A DNA stretch of 64,000 nucleotides from Asanoa sp040676615. Lineage in GTDB: Bacteria; Actinomycetota; Actinomycetes; Mycobacteriales; Micromonosporaceae. Positions 21,058-29,289 of this stretch are shown piece after piece. The notes under the pieces were generated by a model. It had not been told where the DNA came from and searched no databases. It was given only the letters and a program-made list of their open reading frames with translations. The stretch lies in NCBI RefSeq assembly GCF_040676615.1, contig NZ_JBFAPI010000002.1, positions 1 to 64,000 on the forward strand. The letters are read 5' to 3'. How positions within the stretch are numbered: position 1 is the first letter of the stretch; each line of letters begins with the position of its first letter. The position numbers and the translations under genes were made by a program.

Positions 21058-21870
21058 TCAGGCCGCCTTGGCCAGGTCGCAGACCGGCTCGCGGGCGGTC
21101 GCCGTGCGGGCCAGCACCAACCGGGCCAGTTCCGGCGCGCCGCCCAGCGGCTCGGCCACGACCGCGGCGCCGGCCCGGCGGGCAGCCGTGACGACGGTCT
21201 CATGTAGCAGCCCGGGCGCCAGGAAGTAGGACGCGACGCCGATGTGGCGCGCACCACCCTCGCGCAGCGAGGCGACCGCCTCGTCGCCGGTCGGCGCCGC
21301 CGCCGACGCATAGGCCACCCGGCACGGAACACCGCCCAACGCCGTCGACAGGTCGCCGGCCACCGTCTCCACCGTCGACCGGGCCGCCTCGTCACGCGTG
21401 CCGGCCGCGGCCAGCACCACGCCGTCGAGCGGCAGCAGGCCCGGCGCCCAGACCCCGGCCGCGGCCGAAGCCGCCGCCAGCCGGCGCCGCAACGCGCTGA
21501 GCATCAGCGGCTCGGTGATCCCGCCGACCGAGCCAAGCACGTCGGAAACCGCCACCGGCATCCGCAGCCCTCTGGCCCGGGCGTCCATCAACGCGGCCGG
21601 GATGTCGACCCGCCCGTGGTAGGCCGAGGTCAACAGCAACGGCACCAGCGTGGCCCGCCGCGCACCGGACGACTCCAACGAGAGCAGCGTCTCCGCCGGG
21701 CGCGGGCCGGTGTGGTCGAGGAAGGCCAGCCGCACGGTCGCGCCCGGGCGGGCCCGGCGCACCGCGTCGGTCAGAGCCGCGTTGGCCCGGGCCGCGCGCG
21801 GGTCGCGACTGCCGTGCGCGACCAGCACCAGCGGGCCGGGCGCGGCGGGCAGCCACAGGCGAAGGCTCAT
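21058..21870 (-). CDS. Sirohydrochlorin chelatase (CbiX/SirB-like)
   Basis: 270 residues with two related chelatase halves. The first starts LVLVAHGSRDPRA, the metal-binding His region of class II chelatases, with LTSAYHGRVDIP as the second His site; the second half contains VASYFLAPGLLHET. It probably inserts Fe(II) into sirohydrochlorin to make siroheme for the sulfite reductase of the same operon. A cobalt-chelating role is the alternative, but the sulfur context favours iron. Mycobacteria have a comparable nirA-cysH-che1 order. ATG 21870 overlaps the cysH stop by 4 bp, so translation is coupled. It is the last gene of the operon. Confidence 0.88.
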   Translation of the reverse strand: MSLRLWLPAAPGPLVLVAHGSRDPRAARANAALTDAVRRARPGATVRLAFLDHTGPRPAETLLSLESSGARRATLVPLLLTSAYHGRVDIPAALMDARARGLRMPVAVSDVLGSVGGITEPLMLSALRRRLAAASAAAGVWAPGLLPLDGVVLAAAGTRDEAARSTVETVAGDLSTALGGVPCRVAYASAAAPTGDEAVASLREGGARHIGVASYFLAPGLLHETVVTAARRAGAAVVAEPLGGAPELARLVLARTATAREPVCDLAKAA

Positions 21871-22628
21871 ACGTGCAGGCCGCATTCTGTCTTGTCGAAC
21901 ATCGCCCACCGGCCGGCGCGCGGGTCTTCGCCGGCCTTGGTGCGCCGGGTGCACGGCCAGCAGCCGATCGATCCGTAGCCCTGCTTGAACAGCTCGTTGA
22001 CGGGCACGTTGTAACGGGAGATGTAGGCGTCGACGTCGGACTGGGTCCACTGGGCGATCGGGTTGACCTTCACCTTGCCGCGCTTGGGGTCGAAGCCGAC
22101 CACCGGCGTGTTGGCCCGGGTCGGTGACTCGTCACGGCGCAGCCCGGCGGCCCACGCGTCGTAGTCGCCGAGCGCCCGCTCCAACGGCTCGACCTTGCGG
22201 ATGAAGCAGCACTCGTCGGGCGCGCGGTTGAACAGCCGCGGGCCGTATTCGCCGTCCTGCTGGCCGACGGTCAGCCGCGGCCGGATCGACCGGACGTTGA
22301 CCGGCATGGTGCGGGCGACGGTGTCGCGGACCTTGAGGGTTTCCGGGAAGTGCAGGCCGGTGTCGAGGAACACCACGTCGACGCCGGGTGCCACGCGGGA
22401 GACGAGATGGGCGACCACGGCGTCGGCCATCGAGCTGGTCACACAGAACCGCGGGCCGAACGTGGTGGCCGCCCAGCGGGCGATCTCCAGCGCCGGCGCG
22501 CCTTCCAGGTCACGGCCCGCCGCGTCGGCGAGGGCCTTGAGCTCGTCGGCAGAACGCCGATCGGATTCAGCCGGGCGCGGACCGCCCAACGACACCAGTC
22601 CCAGTTCGACCGCGTTGACGGCACTCAT
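21867..22628 (-). CDS. cysH: Adenylylsulfate (APS) reductase, 4Fe-4S type
   Basis: 253 residues; reduces activated sulfate to sulfite using thioredoxin-type electrons. The iron-sulfur pattern is clear: Cys140-Cys141 (DECCFIRK) and Cys223/Cys226 (GCWPCTRR), which marks APS rather than PAPS reductases. The catalytic Cys249 is in the C-terminal ECGLH. VTSSMADAVV near residue 65 is the nucleotide-binding P-loop-like motif and FLDTGLHFPET follows. It lies downstream of the sulfite reductase and a small zinc ribbon, 4 bp from the latter. GGTGAGGT upstream is a plausible ribosome-binding site. Expected to be induced with the operon on cysteine limitation through the leader peptide. Confidence 0.94.
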   Translation of the reverse strand: MSAVNAVELGLVSLGGPRPAESDRRSADELKALADAAGRDLEGAPALEIARWAATTFGPRFCVTSSMADAVVAHLVSRVAPGVDVVFLDTGLHFPETLKVRDTVARTMPVNVRSIRPRLTVGQQDGEYGPRLFNRAPDECCFIRKVEPLERALGDYDAWAAGLRRDESPTRANTPVVGFDPKRGKVKVNPIAQWTQSDVDAYISRYNVPVNELFKQGYGSIGCWPCTRRTKAGEDPRAGRWAMFDKTECGLHV

Positions 22629-22632
22629 GGGG

Positions 22633-22812
22633 CTACCTCACCTCTTCCGTCCGGGCTTGGACGCCTGCGGCACGCAGGCCGAGGAACTTGACCGAGAACA
22701 CCCGTTGGCAGCCGCGGCACTCCCAGGCGCCGTGCGACTCCTCGTGCGGGCGGATGTCTTCTTCGGCGCAGTAGGGGCAGTGCATCGGCGCGGCCCGGCT
22801 CTCGGAGCTCAT
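22633..22812 (-). CDS. Small zinc-ribbon protein of the sulfate-reduction operon
   Basis: 59 residues with two C-x2-C knuckles: Cys12/Cys15 (HCPYCAEED) and Cys32/Cys35 (ECRGCQRVF), a rubredoxin-like or zinc-ribbon fold. ATG 22812 overlaps the sulfite reductase stop by 4 bp, and its own stop is 4 bp from cysH, so it is firmly inside the operon. Function is not established. The position between sulfite reductase and APS reductase suggests a chaperone, an electron-transfer or an assembly partner, but a rubredoxin-type Fe site is equally possible from sequence alone. Confidence 0.8.
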   Translation of the reverse strand: MSSESRAAPMHCPYCAEEDIRPHEESHGAWECRGCQRVFSVKFLGLRAAGVQARTEEVR

Positions 22813-24491
22813 CGCAGCGCCTCCTCGTCGGCCCGCATCACCCACTGGGCGAACGCCTCGCCCTCGGTGCGGCCGTCGAGGTAGCGGCGGGCCACCCGCT
22901 CGACGTACTCGGGAAGCTCCTCCGCCGTCGTCTTGAGGCCGCGCAGCTTGCGGCCGAAACCGGCGGTCTGGCCCTGCGCCATCCCGAGCGCGCCGCCGAG
23001 GTGCACCTGGAAGCCTTCGACCTGGCGGCCGTCGGGCCCGACCACCAACTGTCCTTTGAGGCCGATGTCGGCGGTCTGGGTGCGGGCGCAGGCGTTGGGG
23101 CAACCGTTGATGTTGATGGTGATCTCGGCGTCGATGTCGCCGAGCCGCTCTTCGAGGCGGGCGACCAACTCCTGGCCGCGCGCCTTGGTCTCGACGATGG
23201 CCAGCTTGCAGAACTCGATGCCGGTGCAGGCCATCGTCGCGCGCCGCCAGGTCGACGGGCGGGCCTCCAGCCCGATCGCGCGCAGCCCGGTCACCAGCGA
23301 CTCGGTGCGCTCTTCGGGCACATCGAGAACCAGCAGTTTCTGGTACGGCGTAAGGCTGACCCGCCCGCTGCCGTGCGCTTCGACGACGTCGGCCAGCTCC
23401 GCCAGTTGCGTGCCGGAGATGCGACCGACGACCGGCGCCGCCCCGACGTAGTAACGCCCGTCGCGCTGCCGGTGCACGCCGATGTGGTCGATCGGCTTAT
23501 CCGGCAACGCCGGCGCCGGACCGTCTACAAGGGATCGCTTGAGGTATTCGGTCTCCAGCACCTCGCGGAACTTCGGGGCGCCCCAGTCGGCGACGAGAAA
23601 CTTGAGCCGGGCCCGGTGCCGCAGCCGGCGATAGCCGTAGTCGCGGAAGATCGAGACCACGCCGGCCCAGACCTCGGGCACCTCGGCCAGCGGCACCCAG
23701 ACGCCGAGCCGCTGGGCCAGCATCGGGTTGGTCGACAGGCCGCCGCCGACCCAGAGGTCGAAGCCGGGCCCGTGTTCGGGGTGCTCGACGCCGAGGAACG
23801 AGATGTCGTTGATCTCGTAGGGCATGTCGGCGAGCCAGGAGATCGACGACTTGAACTTGCGCGGCAGGTTGGAGAAGTCCTTGTTGCCGATGAACTGCTC
23901 GACGATCGCGTCGAGCGCCGGGGTCGGGTCGAGCACCTCGTCGGCGGAGACACCGGCGACGGGGCTGCCGAGCACCACCCGGGGGCAGTCGCCGCAGGCC
24001 TCGGTGGTCTGCAGGCCGACCGCTTCGAGCCGCCGCCAGATCTCCGGCACGTCTTCGACCCGGATCCAGTGCAGCTGGATGTTCTGCCGGTCGGTGATGT
24101 CGGCGCTGTCCCGGGCGAACTCCGTCGAGATGCCGGCGATCACCCGGAGCTGCTCGAGGCTGAGCTGGCCGCCGTCGACGCGTACGCGGAGCATGAAGTA
24201 TTCGTCTTCGAGCTCGTGTGGCTCGAGCACCGCGGTGCGGCCGCCGTCGATGCCCGCCTTGCGCTGGGTGTAGAGGCCCCACCAGCGGAACCGGCCGCGC
24301 AGGTCAGCGGGGTCGATCGAGGCGAAGCCGCCGTGCGCGTAGATGTTTTCGATCCGGGCCCGCACGTTGAGCGGGTCGTCGTCTTTCTTGGTGCGCTCGT
24401 TGGCGTTGAGCGGCTCGCGGTGGCCGAGGGCCCACTGGCCTTCGCCCCGGGCACGGCGTGGCGAACGGGCGGGGGTGCTGCTGACCGCCAT
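22809..24491 (-). CDS. Assimilatory sulfite reductase (ferredoxin-dependent, siroheme)
   Basis: 560 residues; six-electron reduction of sulfite to sulfide in the cytoplasm. The 4Fe-4S/siroheme ligands are visible as C-x5-C in CTGIEFC (about residues 421-427) and C-x3-C in CPNAC (about 462-466). The two ferredoxin-type half domains are present: QLHWIRVEDVPEIWRRL in the first and the repeated VSLTPYQKLLVLDV in the second. TEACGDCPR near residue 145 carries a conserved Cys. It is closest in pattern to mycobacterial NirA/SirA; no symbol is assigned because naming differs between genera. ATG 24491 is preceded by GGAGGA; the longer frame upstream overlaps the leader region. First structural gene of the operon. 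Confidence 0.94.
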   Translation of the reverse strand: MAVSSTPARSPRRARGEGQWALGHREPLNANERTKKDDDPLNVRARIENIYAHGGFASIDPADLRGRFRWWGLYTQRKAGIDGGRTAVLEPHELEDEYFMLRVRVDGGQLSLEQLRVIAGISTEFARDSADITDRQNIQLHWIRVEDVPEIWRRLEAVGLQTTEACGDCPRVVLGSPVAGVSADEVLDPTPALDAIVEQFIGNKDFSNLPRKFKSSISWLADMPYEINDISFLGVEHPEHGPGFDLWVGGGLSTNPMLAQRLGVWVPLAEVPEVWAGVVSIFRDYGYRRLRHRARLKFLVADWGAPKFREVLETEYLKRSLVDGPAPALPDKPIDHIGVHRQRDGRYYVGAAPVVGRISGTQLAELADVVEAHGSGRVSLTPYQKLLVLDVPEERTESLVTGLRAIGLEARPSTWRRATMACTGIEFCKLAIVETKARGQELVARLEERLGDIDAEITININGCPNACARTQTADIGLKGQLVVGPDGRQVEGFQVHLGGALGMAQGQTAGFGRKLRGLKTTAEELPEYVERVARRYLDGRTEGEAFAQWVMRADEEALR

Positions 24492-24593
24492 CGCGGGCGT
24501 TCCTCCGAGGGTCGCAAGTGCGGCGCGTCGCGCGACCGGGAGGAGAGACAGCAATGCCCGGCGCGGACGCGCCCGGACGTGAGTCGGGCGTCG

Positions 24594-24704
24594 TCAGTGA
24601 GCCGGACACATGGCGCTGCGAACCCGGCCGTAGTCGACATGGCGCCGGACCGTCAGGCCCAGGTCGACCATGCGCTCGTCGGCAGTCGCAGTCACGCTCA
24701 TCAT
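24594..24704 (-). CDS. Cysteine-type leader peptide upstream of sulfite reductase
   Basis: A 36-codon frame (ATG 24704; also ATG 24701 and ATG 24671 in frame) ending at TGA 24594-24596, 102 bases before the sulfite reductase start. Its C-terminus reads VRRHVDYGRVRSAMCPAH. The RRHVD-x2-R-x-x-SA-x-C pattern is the hallmark of short leader peptides found before sulfur-assimilation genes across actinobacteria, where cysteine shortage stalls ribosomes near the C-terminal Cys codon. The downstream spacer can form CGCCCGAC/GTCCGGGCG and other GC-rich hairpins before the GGAGGA site, as attenuation would need. Peptide start among the three ATGs is uncertain; the 25-residue form is the usual size. Confidence 0.82.
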   Translation of the reverse strand: MMSVTATADERMVDLGLTVRRHVDYGRVRSAMCPAH

Positions 24705-24825
24705 GCTGCCACAGCACTCTGCGATTACCTCGGACAGTCCCAGATGCCGGGCCCCGGTGTGGCCCGCTTCACGTTAGGCTCATGGGGCAATAGGGACATT
24801 TGCGGCGTAGCGCGGGGGGCCGGCG

Positions 24826-26271
24826 ATGACGCAGCAGTTGGACCCTGCCCGGGCGAGGGTAGGTGCCGGTCCGCGCCGGTTCCTCGGCGGACCATGGGCG
24901 CCCGCGGTTCTCACGCTGTTGATCGCCGGCTACCAACTCGGCCGGGCACCCCTCTGGCGCGACGAGTTGGCGACCTGGAGCGCCGCCACCCGCCCGTTGC
25001 CCGACCTGTGGCGGATGCTCGCCGGCATCGACGCCGTGAGCGGGCCCTACTACCTGTTCCTGCACGGCTGGATCCGGCTGTTCGGCGACTCGGCGGTGGC
25101 GCTGCGGCTCCCGTCCCTGCTCGCGACGGCCGGCGCCGCCGCCGTCACCACCCGCCTGGGCGCCCGGCTCTTCGACCCGGCGACGGGCCTGATCGCGGGG
25201 CTGCTGTTCGCGGTCGTCCCAAGCACGTCGCGCTATGCCCAGGAGGCCCGGGGGTACGCGTTCGCAACCCTGTTCGCCGCGCTCGCCACGCTGCTGCTGC
25301 TCCGGGCGGTGGAGAAGCCGGGCTGGCCACGGTTCGCCGGCTACGCGGCCGCCGTGTTCGGTCTCGGCCTGTGCAACCTGATCGCGCTGCTGGTGCTGGC
25401 CGGCCACGCCGCCGCGGTGGTCGGCCGGCGCCGCGCCGCACTGGGCTTCGCCGGCGCGGTCGGCGCCGCGGCGGTCCTGCTCGTCCCGCTGGTCGCGGTC
25501 GGCCGCGGCCAGGCCGGGGAGCAACTCGACTGGGTCCGCCGGCCCGGCCTCGGTGAGCTGCTCGCGCTGCCCGGCAGCGTGCTGCAGGCCGGCGCGGTCG
25601 GCGGCGCACTGGTCGCACTCGCGGCGCTCGGTTGGGCCCTGGCCGGCGGTCGCTGGGCCGCGGTGCTCGGCCTGTCGGTGCTGCTCCCCGCGGGCCTGCT
25701 GTTCCTGGCCGGCCTGCTCGGCCCCTACTGGGTGCCCCGGTATCTGGTGGTCACCGTGCCCGCACTGTGCCTGCTGGCCGCCGCCGCGCTGGGTCGCGCC
25801 CGGATGGCGTACGCGCTGGCGGTGGTCCTGCTGGTCGCCGCGTTCGGCGGTCCGGCCCAGGCCGGCCTGCGGCGCACGCACGAGTGGCCGCGCTCGGCGC
25901 CGGTCGACTATCCGGCCGCGGTCGCGGTGATCCGGGCCAACGCGCGACCGGGCGACGCGATCGTCTACGAGCCGCGTGGCGGGTGGAAGATGCTCGACGT
26001 CGCGGTGGCCTACGGCCTGGGCGGGTCGGCGCCGCGCGACGTGCTGGTTAGGCAGACGGCGGTGGCGCGGGGCGAGTTGCGGGCCACCGAGTGCGGCGAC
26101 CCGGCGGCCTGCCTGGCCGCGGCGGCCGCCCCTCGAATCTGGCTGCTGACCACTGGCGAGGGGCTGGCGACCGTGCCCAACGTGAAGGGCGCCGCGCTGC
26201 GTGCCGCCTATGCCACGCAGCAGATCTGGCACGAACCCGGCCTGACGGTCGCCCTACTGGGCCGGCGTTGA
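24826..26271 (+). CDS. GT-C fold glycosyltransferase (family 39 / ArnT-like), polytopic
   Basis: 481 residues with roughly ten membrane segments. The first extracytoplasmic loop contains APLWRDELATWS, where Asp-Glu is the usual catalytic/metal motif of polyprenyl-phosphate-sugar-dependent mannosyltransferase-like enzymes, followed by GPYYLFLHGWIRLFG and SRYAQEARGYAF, both typical of the GT39/PMT_2 family. A C-terminal soluble domain starts near residue 350. It probably transfers a sugar from a lipid-linked donor to an envelope acceptor; donor and acceptor are unknown. The ATG follows a G-rich stretch. It stands alone between the sulfur operon and the leftward kinase gene. Confidence 0.85.
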   Translation: MTQQLDPARARVGAGPRRFLGGPWAPAVLTLLIAGYQLGRAPLWRDELATWSAATRPLPDLWRMLAGIDAVSGPYYLFLHGWIRLFGDSAVALRLPSLLATAGAAAVTTRLGARLFDPATGLIAGLLFAVVPSTSRYAQEARGYAFATLFAALATLLLLRAVEKPGWPRFAGYAAAVFGLGLCNLIALLVLAGHAAAVVGRRRAALGFAGAVGAAAVLLVPLVAVGRGQAGEQLDWVRRPGLGELLALPGSVLQAGAVGGALVALAALGWALAGGRWAAVLGLSVLLPAGLLFLAGLLGPYWVPRYLVVTVPALCLLAAAALGRARMAYALAVVLLVAAFGGPAQAGLRRTHEWPRSAPVDYPAAVAVIRANARPGDAIVYEPRGGWKMLDVAVAYGLGGSAPRDVLVRQTAVARGELRATECGDPAACLAAAAAPRIWLLTTGEGLATVPNVKGAALRAAYATQQIWHEPGLTVALLGRR

Positions 26272-26298
26272 TCTCGTCCTTGCTCTGCAAGCGAAGTT

Positions 26299-27801
26299 CT
26301 AGCGGTCCTTACCGAGCGGCACGACCAGCACCGCCTCCGTGCCGCCCTCGGCCCGGTTGCGCAACTCGATCGACCCCCGCAACTCGCCGGTCGCCAGCGC
26401 CCGCACGATCTGCAGCCCCAGCCGCCCGCCCTTGTCGGGATCGAAGTCCGGCGGCAGCCCGCGCCCGTTGTCGGCGACCGTGACATGCAACTGCTTCCGG
26501 AACCGATGCACCGCCACGACCACCTCGGGCTCGACCGCACCGTCGCCCGAGAAACCGTGCTCGGCCGCGTTGAGCAGCAGCTCGTTGAGCACCATGACCA
26601 GCGACGTGGCGATCTCCGCCGGCAGCACGCCGAACGAGCCCTCGCGGCGCATCCGGACCGACAACTCCGTGCTGGCGACCTCGGTCGCGGCGCCGGCGAC
26701 CTTGTCGACGATACCGTCGAACTCGACCGCCTCGTCGCTCGACATCGACAGCGTCTCGTGCACCAGGGCGATCGACGCGACGCGGCGCACCGACTCCTCG
26801 AGTGCCGCTCGCGCCGCCGGGATGCCGACCCGGCGGGCCTGCAGGCGCAGCAGCGCGGCGACCGTCTGGAGGTTGTTCTTCACCCGGTGGTGGATCTCGC
26901 GGATGGTCGCGTCCTTGGTGACCAGGGCGCGGTCGCGGCGGCGTACCTCGGTGATGTCCCGGACCAGCACCAGCGACCCGATCGGCACGCCCGCGGGCAT
27001 CAGCGGCAGCGCCCGGTGCAGCACGGTCGCGCCGCGGGCGTCGACCTCCTTGCGGGCCGGCGCCTCGCCGCGCAGCGACGCGAGCACGCGGTTGGCGGCG
27101 TCGGTGCCCTCCAGCGGGTCGTCGGCGAGCCGCTTGATCAGCGCCGCGAGGTCTTCGCCGACCAGGTGGGAGGCATAACCCATCCGGCGGTACGCGGACT
27201 GTGCGTTGGGGCTCGCGAAGGTCACCTTGCCGCTGGCGTCGAGCCGGACCAGACCGTCGCCGACCCGCGGTGCGGACGTGGTCTCGCCCGGGTGCCGGCG
27301 CGGCGGAAACGTGCCGTCGGAGGTCATCTGGGCCAGGTCGTCGGCCGTGGTCAGATAGTTGAGCTCGAGCTGGCTGGGGGTCCGTGCGGTGGACAGGTTG
27401 GTGTCCCGGCCGACCACCGCGATCACCTCGCCGCTCTCCCCGTCGGCCGAACGCAGCCGCACCGGGATGGCCTCGTGGCGGGCCGGGGTGTCGCCGTACC
27501 AGACCGGGTCGCCTTCGCGCCAGATCCGCCCCTCCCGGTAGGCGATGTCGAGGTGCGCCACCTCGGGCCCGCCGACCATCCGGCCGACCTGGTCGTCCTG
27601 GTAGGCGGTGGGCGCCGTGGTCGGGCGGACCTGGGCCACGCAGAGAAACGCGCCGTCGTCGTCGACCGGCACCCAGAGCAGCAGGTCGGCGAAGGACAGG
27701 TCGGAGAGCAGTTGCCACTCACCGGCGATCCGGTGGAGGTGGTCGATGTCGCCCCGGCGCAGGGCGGTGTGTTCTTCGACGAGGTCACGCAGCGTGGACA
27801 C
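26299..27801 (-). CDS. pdtaS: Sensor histidine kinase, PdtaS-like (GAF-PAS-HisKA_2)
   Basis: 500 residues, soluble. An N-terminal GAF-type domain (about 15-160) is followed by a PAS domain (about 180-285) and the HisKA_2/HWE-type phosphoacceptor region with REIHHRVKNNLQTVAALL, where His304 or His305 is phosphorylated. The ATPase domain has N-box LNELLLNAAEHGF and DNGRGLP. Length, order and neighbourhood match mycobacterial PdtaS, which phosphorylates the ANTAR regulator PdtaR; no PdtaR gene is seen here. The GTG start lacks a strong ribosome-binding site. An SIS gene lies 18 bp upstream on the same strand and may be cotranscribed. Confidence 0.88.
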   Translation of the reverse strand: MSTLRDLVEEHTALRRGDIDHLHRIAGEWQLLSDLSFADLLLWVPVDDDGAFLCVAQVRPTTAPTAYQDDQVGRMVGGPEVAHLDIAYREGRIWREGDPVWYGDTPARHEAIPVRLRSADGESGEVIAVVGRDTNLSTARTPSQLELNYLTTADDLAQMTSDGTFPPRRHPGETTSAPRVGDGLVRLDASGKVTFASPNAQSAYRRMGYASHLVGEDLAALIKRLADDPLEGTDAANRVLASLRGEAPARKEVDARGATVLHRALPLMPAGVPIGSLVLVRDITEVRRRDRALVTKDATIREIHHRVKNNLQTVAALLRLQARRVGIPAARAALEESVRRVASIALVHETLSMSSDEAVEFDGIVDKVAGAATEVASTELSVRMRREGSFGVLPAEIATSLVMVLNELLLNAAEHGFSGDGAVEPEVVVAVHRFRKQLHVTVADNGRGLPPDFDPDKGGRLGLQIVRALATGELRGSIELRNRAEGGTEAVLVVPLGKDR

Positions 27802-27819
27802 GGGGCAAGCGTGACACGC

Positions 27820-28875
27820 TCAGAGCGTGGAGGTCACCTTGGCGAGGCCGCGCGGAGCGTCGGGGTTCTCGCCGCGGGCCAGCGCCAGGGCCAGGGCGAG
27901 GCGCTGGAGCGGCAGGATGTCGAGCAGCGGGGCCAACCGCTCGTCGACCTCGGGCACGGCCAACCGGGCGGAGGAGCCGGGCACGTCGGCCGGGCCCACC
28001 GTGACGACGTCGGCGCGGCGCTCGCCGAGCCGGGCCAGCACCTCGCGCATGGCCGCGCCGCCGGGGCCGGCGCCGACGACCGCTAGCACCGGCACGTCGG
28101 GGTCGGCCAGAGCGAGCGGGCCGTGCAGCAGGTCGGCGCCAGAGAACGACAGCGCCGGCAGGTAGGAGGTCTCCATCAGCTTGAGGGCGGCCTCGCGAGC
28201 GGTCGGGTAGGCGTAGCCGCGACCGGTGGTCACCATCCGGGCCGCGAACCGGTAGCGCCGGGCCAGGTCGGGCGCCGTCGGGTCGGCCAGCGCCGTCGAG
28301 GCAAGACCGGGCAGGGCGGCCAGGGTACGCAACTCCTCGGCCGGCACCACGCCCGAGCCGCCGCGGATCCCCTCGACCAGCAGCAGCAGAGCGAGCAACT
28401 CCGCGGTGTAGGTCTTGGTCGCGGCGACCGCCCGCTCGTGCCCGGCGGCGACGTCGATGTGCAACTCGGCCGCGCCGGCCAGCGGTGACCCGGGGTTGTT
28501 GGTGATCGCCAGGGTGAGCGCGCCGCTTTCCCGGGCCACCCGGACGACCTCGGTCAGGTCGGGCGAGCCGCCGCTCTGGCTGACCCCGACGACGAGCGCG
28601 TCGGACAGGTCGGGACGGGCGCCGTAGACGGTCACGGCGCTCGGCGAGGCCAGGCCGGCGGCGAGGCCGAGCCGGATCTCGGCGAGGTAGGCGCCGTAGA
28701 GCGCGGCGTGGTCGGAGGTGCCGCGCGCGGTGAACACGACGTGCCGCGGTCGGCGGGCCACGATCGCGGCCGCGACGGCGGCGATCGGGTCGGCGTTGGC
28801 CGGCTCGAGCAGCCCGGCGAACACTTCCGGCTGCTCGGCGATGTCGGCGGCCATCCCGGCGCCCGGTGTCCCCAT
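27820..28875 (-). CDS. SIS-domain sugar isomerase/deaminase (GlmS C-terminal-like)
   Basis: 351 residues with two SIS (sugar isomerase) domains, the C-terminal half of glucosamine-6-phosphate synthase without the glutaminase domain. Motifs: FTARGTSDHAALYGAYL, VGVSQSGGSPDL and TNNPGSPLA in the first SIS; GRGYAYPTAREAALKLME and DLLHGPLAL in the second. Relatives act on amino-sugar phosphates, for example as glucosamine-6-phosphate deaminase (NagB-II type). ATG 28875 follows GGGGAGG at good spacing. No sugar transporter or GntR regulator is nearby, so the physiological sugar cannot be deduced. Confidence 0.86.
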   Translation of the reverse strand: MGTPGAGMAADIAEQPEVFAGLLEPANADPIAAVAAAIVARRPRHVVFTARGTSDHAALYGAYLAEIRLGLAAGLASPSAVTVYGARPDLSDALVVGVSQSGGSPDLTEVVRVARESGALTLAITNNPGSPLAGAAELHIDVAAGHERAVAATKTYTAELLALLLLVEGIRGGSGVVPAEELRTLAALPGLASTALADPTAPDLARRYRFAARMVTTGRGYAYPTAREAALKLMETSYLPALSFSGADLLHGPLALADPDVPVLAVVGAGPGGAAMREVLARLGERRADVVTVGPADVPGSSARLAVPEVDERLAPLLDILPLQRLALALALARGENPDAPRGLAKVTSTL

Positions 28876-29001
28876 CCGTGCCTCCCCTGCGCGCTGTCTG
28901 CTCGATTCTGCACGGAACTGCGCTTTTTCGCAACGTTCCGATCAGCGTGCTGGGTGTGCGTGCTCAGGCGCACGCACCGGCCCGTGGGTACGGTCACCGC
29001 C

Positions 29002-29286
29002 ATGAAGCATCCTGGCCGCGCCGTCCTCTGGGTGGTGGGCGGGCACGTCGCGCTGGTGCTGCTCGGTTGGGCGGGCACCTATCTGCTCCCCGACCAGAAC
29101 ACCGACGGGCAGTGCACCGGCCTCGGGTTCGGCTGCGCGCTGACGCCGCGGGACACCGCGCGGTTCGCCATCATGTTCATCGGCATCCCGGCGCTGACGG
29201 TCACCGCGCTGATCAGCCTGGTGGTGATCGCTGTCTGGCCAAAGAAGAACGCCCCCGGAGCGATCCGGGGGCGTTCTCGAAACTGA
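29002..29286 (+). CDS. Two-helix membrane protein, hypothetical
   Basis: 94 residues with membrane segments at about 8-29 and 55-76 and a short loop with two cysteines (QCTGLGFGC) that may form a disulfide outside. ATG 29002 follows TACGGT (28989-28994) by seven bases, the leaderless pattern. The last codons (KKNAPGAIRGRS) are encoded inside a strong hairpin that serves as terminator for the convergent MFS gene, so the end of the protein may be a by-product of the hairpin. Family not recognised. Confidence 0.68.
   Translation: MKHPGRAVLWVVGGHVALVLLGWAGTYLLPDQNTDGQCTGLGFGCALTPRDTARFAIMFIGIPALTVTALISLVVIAVWPKKNAPGAIRGRSRN
29246..29277 (-). terminator. Strong bidirectional hairpin between small membrane gene and MFS gene
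   Basis: A perfect 14-bp stem (29246-29259 with 29264-29277) closed by a GCGA tetraloop of the stable GNRA class. Reading leftward, it follows the MFS stop by 12 bases and is trailed by TTCTTTGG, a T-rich tail, so it is a good intrinsic terminator in that direction. On the + strand it lies inside the end of the small membrane protein gene. Confidence 0.85.
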
Positions 29287-29289
29287 GCG

